A DNA stretch of 64,000 nt from Rhyacophila brunnea (taxonomy: Eukaryota; Arthropoda; Insecta; Trichoptera; Rhyacophilidae), in NCBI GenBank assembly GCA_022495005.1, contig JAGYXB010000460.1, positions 434,001 through 498,000 of the forward strand, given 5' to 3'. Shown piece after piece: positions 57,413 to 64,000 of this stretch. The position numbers and the translations under genes were made by a program. How positions within the stretch are numbered: the stretch's first letter is position 1; every line of letters starts with the position of its first letter. The notes below the pieces were generated by a model, which was not told where the DNA came from, made no database searches, and saw nothing but the letters and a program-made list of their open reading frames with translations.

Positions 57413-57540
57413 TGGTTGGACCAATCATGGTCGCTTTTTCTCACCGACCTCAAATCTCCAGATATTGTCGCAAGATCAGGCGACCAGCAGTTACGGTTCA
57501 TGAGTCGACCGTGATTATGAGTTACATTCAGTTACTTTAA
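57413..57540 (-). mobile_element. Solo LTR family R, 3' fragment
   Basis: The plus strand begins TTGGTTGGACCAATCATGGT, then CTCACCGACCTCAAATC, AGATATTGTCGCAAGATCAG and AGCAGTTACGG, ATGAGTCGACCGTGATTA, the reverse complement of the last ~125 bp of the LTRs at 30686 and 37972. Confidence 0.7.
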
Positions 57541-57544
57541 AACA

Positions 57545-59250
57545 GCGTACTTTGTTTTTATCAATGTATGTTTATCCGTAGTATACTGTATGGAACAAAA
57601 GCTTCAATTAATAATAGTGTGGCATAATCCAAAAAGTATAACATAAAAGAATGACACGATTCAACATTATAACCCTTCAAAGTGATGAAAAATTAGGCAT
57701 TTTTTTAAAATACAGGAATGTGTATTAAGATACTGTATATTTAAAAAAACAACAAAACGCATTTTTTAATTAGTATTCCTCGCTGTTTTAAATTTGGACA
57801 GCCGAGTTGTGTGTTGATTTAGAAGAAAAAATATGTGGCACGATTAGTATTGTTTTTCTTATATTGTATACATTTCGAAATATTTCGGTTTCTGCTTTTG
57901 GCATTGTCATGTAAAAAATATTATATATTATATACCATAGATATAAAGCTCGGAGATACTTGAATATACTTAACCGGTTTCGTTCGCTTCAAAGGAAGAT
58001 TCTCAGATGGTACAGATCATTATGCAAACTTATTATTTATTAGGCAAAATTAGTATTTATTGAAGATATGTATGTATATAATAAATACCTAAAAGAAATT
58101 TTCTATCCAATAATAAATTAAATTAATGTACCTAGCTTTTACGAAAATATGAGTTATTATTAAATATTTTTTGTTCATATCGTTAATAAATAATTTTGCC
58201 TTTTGAAATAATTTGTTAGCATATTTTGTCCCAATTGACATTGTTTTTTTGAAGTGGATGAAATCGATCCTAATTATTATTAAATAAATTAAAATTAGCT
58301 CCTCCTTATAATTTGTTTTGTTTTAATTAATACAGTGTATTTCCACTAAAAAATATTTTACATTTAAGACCATAAAAGAAAAAACGGGAAGAAAACAATT
58401 CCGACATGCATTGTATTAAATTTAATAATAATTTTAATAATAATAATATGTAAAAACGTAAACTGTTTTATCGACGCAGTATAATGAAATAGAAATACCA
58501 TCGCAGGCTCCTCTTTCGCTCTTTCCATTCCAGAACAATCCCATTCTCAGTTCCAATCAAGATATCACTCTTGACGACATTATTTTTTCCTTCTTCTGAG
58601 ATGACGTTATTTATTTGCGCTTAATTCAGCCAAAGAGCCATACAAATTGCTTTCTTTTCGTACTCGCTCTGCTGTTATCCCTGCCTCGCTCTGATTTTCA
58701 CATCAACGAAAAGCTCAGTCGAACATTTTGCACACTCGTTGGCGAGCTTTCAAATCGAGCTTTTCGTGTGATTGTATGACTTAGCGGTACACTTTTTACC
58801 ACAACGACAAGATTTTATAATTTTAATGTTATTTTACAATGCGAATTCGCTTTAAAAAATGTAAAAGACATGTAAAAATATACTCACGATTCATTAATCG
58901 GTAATAAAAATATTCTTATTATGAGGACCTTTGCTTTCAGTAGCTTCAGTTATTATCCAATTCTATTTAAAATTGCTTCCTTCTAGCTATAGACATCGAC
59001 GATCTTTAAATCTAACTTTGTGTTATCCTTCCATATTTGTGAGGTTACTAAGTTTTCATTTACTTTCCGACTATAAGAATGACTCGCCCATCATGTATAA
59101 ATGACCCGCCTTCCATAGATATACATAGTTTGTTTTAAAAACTATTTCATTTATATATTAAAAAATATATAAATAATTACCAATAATATTTACCAAAAAT
59201 AAATAGGTACTTATAATTTTTAACAACAGCTGTTTTGCATAATAGTACAT
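57545..59250. other. Anonymous AT-rich stretch with one inverted motif
   Basis: Near 58703 AACGAAAAGCTC and near 58758 GAGCTTTTCGTG form an inverted pair about 55 bp apart within a GC-richer segment (58500-58790). Otherwise nothing recognisable. Confidence 0.4.
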
Positions 59251-59255
59251 TAATT

Positions 59256-59549
59256 ATTCTATACACAAGACTCCTGTAGGCCGCTATCGGCAGCTATCGA
59301 GGGTAGTCATTTATTTTTTGTATCGAAGTATTAGAAAGTTGTAATTTCTATAATAAGTTCTATGTTTTAACAGCACCTCTCTTAGTCGTGTTAAATTTTA
59401 GAGTGAGATAGACAGTTTTGACTGTTTAGACTCGAAGTATTAGCACTTATTGTAATTGTTACAATACGTGCTAATACTCCGATACAACAAATGTAAAACT
59501 ACCCTCGATAGCTCTTAATAGCGGCATATAGCAGTTTTGTATATAGAAT
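59256..59549. mobile_element. Foldback element related to the palindrome at 10799
   Basis: The left end TATTCTATACACAAGACTCC, then CCGCTATCGGCAGCTATCG and AGGGTAGT are matched in inverse by ACTACCCTCGATAGCTCTTA, GCGGCATATAGCAG and TTTTGTATATAGAATA. An inner stem (AGTATTAGCACTTATTGTAA with TTACAATACGTGCTAATACT) resembles the GCACTTATTGTAA motif of 10799-11107. No ORF. Confidence 0.75.
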
Positions 59550-60445
59550 AGATGCTCAGGTATAGTGATGTATTTTATTGATAATACTCTTTATATAAAA
59601 CAAAAATATGACATAAAATTTAGAGTACTAGGTACATTGGCGTCTTTACTAATTTTCATTAGTTAATATATTGGTATTTTAATTGTCTGTGTTATAAATA
59701 TATTTTATTATAATATATTAATATCAATCCAAACTGTAATTAATGCCTGAAACAGAATTTAGTGACTAGGAATCTCAGACATCATTAATAAATAAATAAT
59801 AATAAATGTGACATATCAATTAATTGCTAATACATCCAGCTAAAATATAGTATAAGAACGAAATCAGATCAATAATAATACTATTATGTTGGTACCCATT
59901 TGTTTTATTCTATTTACTTGTTTTATTACAATATTGTATACTATTAAAATAGCTCGGGATCCCGGGATTGGAATCCCTACCGAAGACAATCTAATAAAGG
60001 AAGTATAACACATGCAACTATATTATACAATTTAATAAAAAAAAAAACCTTTAAAATGTATTTTGACATGTTGCAAAGTGATCTGTAATACGCAGTCGTT
60101 ATAATGTTTCAAATAATCGTTTTTGGTTTACAAAATCAAAACTAAACAATCATTTTCAATTTCAAAAATAGAAAGTTATATAATGTTTTTGAAATTGACT
60201 ATAAGTATCAATTGAAAAAATATTTAGATTCTATTCAAAGATATAATCATATTTTTTAATCTTCATGAGAAGTTTGCTATGCGAAACTGAGATTTTTTGC
60301 ATGTCACTAATGTTTTCACGTTTAGTTTTGAGATTTCAATATTAAATTAGTAAATTATATTATTATTAATACTATCGACCGAAGGTACTTCGTGAAATTT
60401 AAATTCATTTGGTTTTTTTTATACTTGATCCTTTACTTAGTAGGT
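59550..60445. other. Anonymous AT-rich stretch
   Basis: Nothing recognisable on either strand. A phrase at 60365-60380 (ACTATCGACCGAAGGTAC) also occurs at 12617-12633, suggesting a short shared repeat before a hAT or LTR region. Confidence 0.4.
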
Positions 60446-60449
60446 AATA

Positions 60450-60865
60450 AGGTTTTTGCGTCTGTACTGCACCTATTGCTGGAGCAGATCCCGGGTTAAC
60501 GCACGCACGCACTAGTGTGCTGACTGTTATATTATCACTCTCACGGCTACACTTTGTTTTTGGGATGAAGATGATGAGTATATTATGATAATGGTAAATG
60601 CGACATTCGCTCAAACCATAGCAGATTTAGCGCAACAAAGGTCGAATGATGACTTTTGGATGAGTCACTCTGTATTGCGGCGATCAACGCCCAAAATTAA
60701 TGCCAGTATTGACGTCTCGTCGAGCTGCAGGTATACAAGTTTTTAATGCCAATAATGTTGAACAATAACTGACTATAACATTTCTGGACTCACAATAATT
60801 ATTGTGGGAAGTAGGTTAGAAATTTAAATATGATTAGGGCTACCATAATTGGCCCAAACAACCTC
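60450..60865 (+). mobile_element. Solo LTR family R, diverged copy
   Basis: It follows the same order as 30686-31184 at lower identity: CTCTCACGGCTACACTTTG, ATTCGCTCAAACCATAGCAG, AAAGGTCGAATGATGA, GATGAGTCACTCTGT and CTACCATAATTGGCCCAAAC. The middle is replaced or strongly diverged. Ends are not defined. Confidence 0.6.
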
Positions 60866-61083
60866 ATTTTACTGTATTAATTATTACATAACCGAGAATA
60901 ATTGACTGTATTTATTCTCAGTGTGCATTTTCCATTGGTGAGTGCGCGTAGTCCCTAATGATACTGAAAGGCGAAACCTGTATCAAATAGAATAGTACAA
61001 AGCTTAAATTTATTAGAATTTGAATTATTATATTAGTTAGTCTTCAAGAATTTTAGCTGAAAGCAAAACAAACGTGAATGATA

Positions 61084-62367
61084 CGAGGGTGGGTCAATAA
61101 GTCCTTAGAAAAGCCGACAGGTGGCGCGACTAGTACTGTAAGCGGTTTGTTTTCATGCAGCGGCACTACCGATTCAGTATGCTGCGAAGTTTCAATCAGA
61201 TTGGTCGGGTTGTTGTGTGTTTCTCGTACATTTAAAAAAAAAATTTGCTTGTGGAAAATGGAAAAATGGAAAATGGAGAAAATTGAGTTTAGAGCTGTTA
61301 TTAAACATTTTAATATAAAAGGGTTAACAGCAAAGGAAATAAAAAATGAGTTGGATTTAGTTCACGGCATATCTGCTCCTTCACTTGCAACTATTTATAA
61401 CTGGTTAAATGAATTTAAACGTGGTCGTACATCAACAAAGGATGAACCACGCTCAGGACGTCCTGTAGAGGTGACTACACCAGAAATGATCAATAAAATC
61501 CACGATATGGTGTTAAGTGACCGAAGATTAAAGTTGAGTGAGATAATTGAGGTTACAGGGATCTCAAAAGGTAGCGTCATTTCTATTTTACATGACAAAT
61601 TGGGCATGAAAAAATATTTCTGCAAGATGGGTGCCGCGTTTGCTCACAGTCGACAATAAACGCAATAGGGTGGTGGCCTCTAAAGCCCTGTTGTCGCTCA
61701 TGCAACGCAATCCGGATGAATTTTTTCGTCGCTTTGTGACTGTAGATAAAACATGGATACACCACTATACTCCCGAGACGAAAGAACAGTCAAAGCAGTG
61801 GATTGCGAAGGCAAACCATGCCCAAAGAAGGCGAAAACCGTAAAATCAGCTGGTAAGGTTATGGCTACTGTATTTTGGGATGCACGTGGAAATTATTTTC
61901 GTTGACTATTTGGAAAAAGGAAAAACAATAACAGGGGATTATTATGCATCTTTATTGGACCAGCTAAAAAACAAATTGAAGAAAAACGGCCTCATTTAAA
62001 CAGGAAAAAAATCCTCTTTCATCAGGACAATGCCCGTGTTCACACATGTTTACGATCAATGGCTAAAATTGAAGAATTGAAGTTCGAATTGGTCGACCAC
62101 CCACCGTATTCGCCAGATTTAGCCCCCAGTGACTTTTTCCTTTTCCCAAACTTAAAAAATGGCTAAGTGGACAACGTTTTTTTTCAAATGAAGAAGTCAT
62201 CGATCGGACAAATGCTTATTTTGAGGACCTTCCGAAAACTTATTTTTCTGACGGTTTAAAAAAAATTGAGAAACGTCTAACCAAGTGTATTGAGCTCAAT
62301 AAAAAAAAAATACAAAAATAAAAACTGTTTTAATGCTTTTTTCTAAGGAATTATTGACCCACCCTCG
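61084..62367 (+). mobile_element. Mariner transposon, copy 2, decayed
   Basis: Termini are CGAGGGTGGGTCAATAAGTC and GACCCACCCTCG, with TA on both sides (61082-61083 and 62368-62369). It is nearly identical to copy 1 at 32341 outside scattered single-base indels. A small deletion removes the codons before the stop (GAGCTCAATAAAAA instead of GAGCTCCAAGGAGATT). Confidence 0.92.
61258..62310 (+). pseudogene. Mariner transposase, multiple frameshifts
   Basis: It matches the transposase at 32505 from MEKIEFRAV onward. An extra A in ATGAAAAAATATT (near 61608) shifts the frame after LGMKK. The region with VTVDKTWIHH keeps the first catalytic Asp but has Lys in place of the following Glu. The frameshift at GCGAAGGCAAACC (near 61807) is the same as in copy 1. 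Further indels are an extra G near 61889 (CACGTGGAAATT), a lost A near 61973 and a lost A near 62158. It cannot be functional. Confidence 0.92.
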
Positions 62368-62741
62368 TATATATGGATGGAAAATATAATACGATTTTTG
62401 TATATAATATTTCGTTTCTCATATTATCGCTGACAAACATTTGAATTTTGTTTGGTTAGGACTCCCCGCTCTATTTCAGAGTTATCTGCGAAGCCACTGC
62501 TATTGTGCTGTAGGTAAATACAATCTCTCAGATTTAATCTTTTAATGATATTACGTCTTTGTTATTGCTGACAAAGAGTAAACATCTCGATCTAAGTAAA
62601 ATTAGTTTCGCAGACTAAATATAATAAATCCGTTTTACCTCTACAAATTCAGTTAATCCAAGGAAACGGCAACAAAAAGATTATCAGGCTTTTTGAAAAA
62701 CAGTACAATCACAATTTTATTCAATGAAGATATTCCCTTTT

Positions 62742-63345
62742 TCAAAGCATGATCCTGGACATACCTTAAACGTTGTAGATAATCTATTTATATAATTTTG
62801 AAGCCTTATTATCCGTTATATTTATTTTAAACATTTGATGACTGCATAAAGTATTTTTATTACATAAAATAGTATTCTTTTAAACATCTCGCTCTAATGT
62901 TTTAGCATATAGTCATATTTCAGTACATAAATGTGCAGTGGTGTTATAGCATATCGTAAATATTTCACTATAATAATGTCGATATAAATTATACTGATGG
63001 TTTTATAAATGCGTTTAAAAATTAATAAATGTAAAAAATTTTAACACCACTGCACATTTATGTACTGAAATATGACTATATTCTAAAACATTAGAGCGAG
63101 AGGTTTAAAAGAATACTATTTTATGTAATAAAAATACTTTATGCAGTCATCAAATGTTTAAAATAAATAAAAAGGATAATAAGGCTTAATTATATGTGGG
63201 TATTATTATATAATTATATGTAAATATATATATGGGTAAGATGATATAAATTGATTATCTACAACGTTTAAGGTATGTCCAGGATCATGCTTTAAAAATA
63301 GAACAAAAGCTCTATTTTGACCTACGCTGAGCATGTCCCCCCTTA
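62742..63345. mobile_element. Foldback family B, large copy with long inverted arms
   Basis: The left arm (62742-62949: CATGATCCTGGACATACCTT, AACGTTGTAGATAATCTATT, TGATGACTGCATAAAGTATT, ACATAAATGTGCAGTGGTGT) is mirrored by the right arm (63042-63345) around a ~92-bp loop. The right arm has an extra ~60-bp AT-rich piece near 63190-63250. It also extends further outward to AGCATGTCCCCCCTTA, an end missing on the left. It lies between two oppositely oriented mariner copies. The loop plus right arm recurs at 18190-18835. Confidence 0.88.
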
Positions 63346-63482
63346 AAACATAATGAAATTTAACAAAATTTTTCAAAATATTTTATTGTCTGGTTATATC
63401 AATAGTTTTTGGTGTAGTAACTTAGATATGGCAGTGTTTTACTGAATTTAACAGTTTTCGAAAAGTAATAATATACTATATA

Positions 63483-64000
63483 CGAGGGTGGGTCAATAAT
63501 TCCTTAGAAAAAAGCATTAAAACAGTTATTATTTTTGTATTTTTTTTTAATTTCTCAACATAATCTCCTTGGAGCTCAATACACTTGGTAAGACATTTCT
63601 CAATTTTTTTTAAACCGTCAGAAAAATAAGTTTTCGGAAGGTCCTCAAAATAAGCATTTGTCCGATCGATGACTTCTTCATTTGAAAAAAAACGTTGTCC
63701 ACTTAGCCATTTTTTTAAGTTTGGGAAAAGGAAAAGTCACTGGGGGCTAAATCTGGCGAATACGGTGGGTGGTCGACCAATTCGAACTTCAATTCTTCAA
63801 TTTTAGCCATTGATCGTAAACATGTGTGAACACGGGCATTGTCCTGATGAAAGAGGATTTTTTCCTGTTTAAATGAGGCCGTTTTTCTTCAATTTTGTTT
63901 TTTAGCTGGTCCAATAAAGATGCATAATAATCCCCTGTTATTGTTTTCCCTTTTTCCAAATAGTCAACGAAAATAATTTCACGTGCATCCCAAAATACAG
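63483..64000 (-). mobile_element. Mariner transposon, copy 3, cut by the window end
   Basis: The plus strand begins CGAGGGTGGGTCAATAATTC after TA (63481-63482). This is the 3' terminus of a minus-strand mariner. It extends beyond the window. Copy 2 lies 1.1 kb away in the opposite orientation. Confidence 0.9.
63553..64000 (-). pseudogene. Mariner transposase, C-terminal half (partial at window edge)
   Basis: The minus strand encodes the part from the VFWDA motif (at the window edge) through HQDNARVH and YSPDLAPSD to the C-terminus. One T is missing in the run after CCCAGTGAC (near 63736), which shifts the frame after the third catalytic Asp, and the stop seen in copy 1 is altered (GAGAAATTAAAA). 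It is therefore also a pseudogene, with indels different from those of copy 2. Confidence 0.8.

Noticed and set aside
59951..59990. tRNA-like B box near GGGATTGGAATCCC
   Set aside because: Palindromic rather than B-box-like and no A box at the proper distance.
1..64000. CRISPR array, bacterial operon, phage or plasmid features
   Set aside because: No regularly spaced repeats with unique spacers, no ribosome-binding sites and no bacterial gene layout; all evidence is eukaryotic.

Overview
The window is AT-rich eukaryotic DNA with no operons, no ribosome-binding sites and no long intact host gene. The transposon mix is RTE-type and Jockey-type LINEs, tRNA-headed SINEs, mariner, hAT-type non-autonomous elements and solo LTRs. 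Together with short interstitial TTAGG repeats and the low GC content, this points to an insect. A lepidopteran is my best guess, but that is an inference from repeat style and not proven. Almost everything recognisable is mobile-element debris, so the window reads as an intergenic or intronic transposon graveyard.

Layout. 0-1.2 kb holds two hAT-like elements (1-342, cut by the window edge, and 369-1150 with an exact 8-bp target duplication). 1.2-7 kb is mostly anonymous, with a GC-tailed repeat at 5.18-5.6 kb. 7-9 kb has a Jockey LINE tail, a tRNA-like gene, a SINE inserted in an older repeat, and an RTE LINE fragment. 10.8-11.8 kb has a ~300-bp palindromic element and a 385-bp terminal-inverted-repeat element. 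12.1-12.5 kb has an unrecognised multi-membrane-span reading frame. 12.74-13.32 kb is a complete hAT-like element with an 8-bp duplication. 15.5-15.9 kb has overlapping open frames on opposite strands. 16.4-19 kb holds dispersed repeats, a (TA)18 microsatellite and a duplication around a LINE scrap. 19.6-19.93 kb is an isolated GC-rich island.

20.58-23.6 kb contains an inverted minisatellite directly followed by the best LINE of the window, an RTE-type element with endonuclease and reverse transcriptase broken by frameshifts. 24.9-25.8 kb is another hAT-like copy. 28-28.5 and 35.3-36.05 kb are two copies of an inverted-repeat element. 30.69-31.18 and 37.97-38.45 kb are two solo LTRs with near-perfect 5-bp duplications. 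32.34-33.64 kb is a near-complete mariner whose transposase has one frameshift. 39-41.2 kb and 43-49.3 kb carry further LINE 3' ends and SINEs. 50.5 and 55.5 kb carry a terminal-inverted-repeat element, the second copy with an exact 4-bp duplication. 53.5 and 62.7-63.3 kb carry foldback elements. 61.08-62.37 kb and 63.48-64.0 kb are two further mariner copies in opposite orientations.

No gene set works together as a pathway. The functional relationships are between autonomous and dependent elements: the SINE at 36.83-37.07 kb has a 3' tail resembling the LINE tail at 49.03 kb, and the hAT-like, foldback and inverted-repeat elements carry no transposase and would need one supplied from elsewhere. 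The most original material is the set of foldback or palindromic elements, the inverted minisatellite, and several insertions whose target duplications can be read directly from the sequence.
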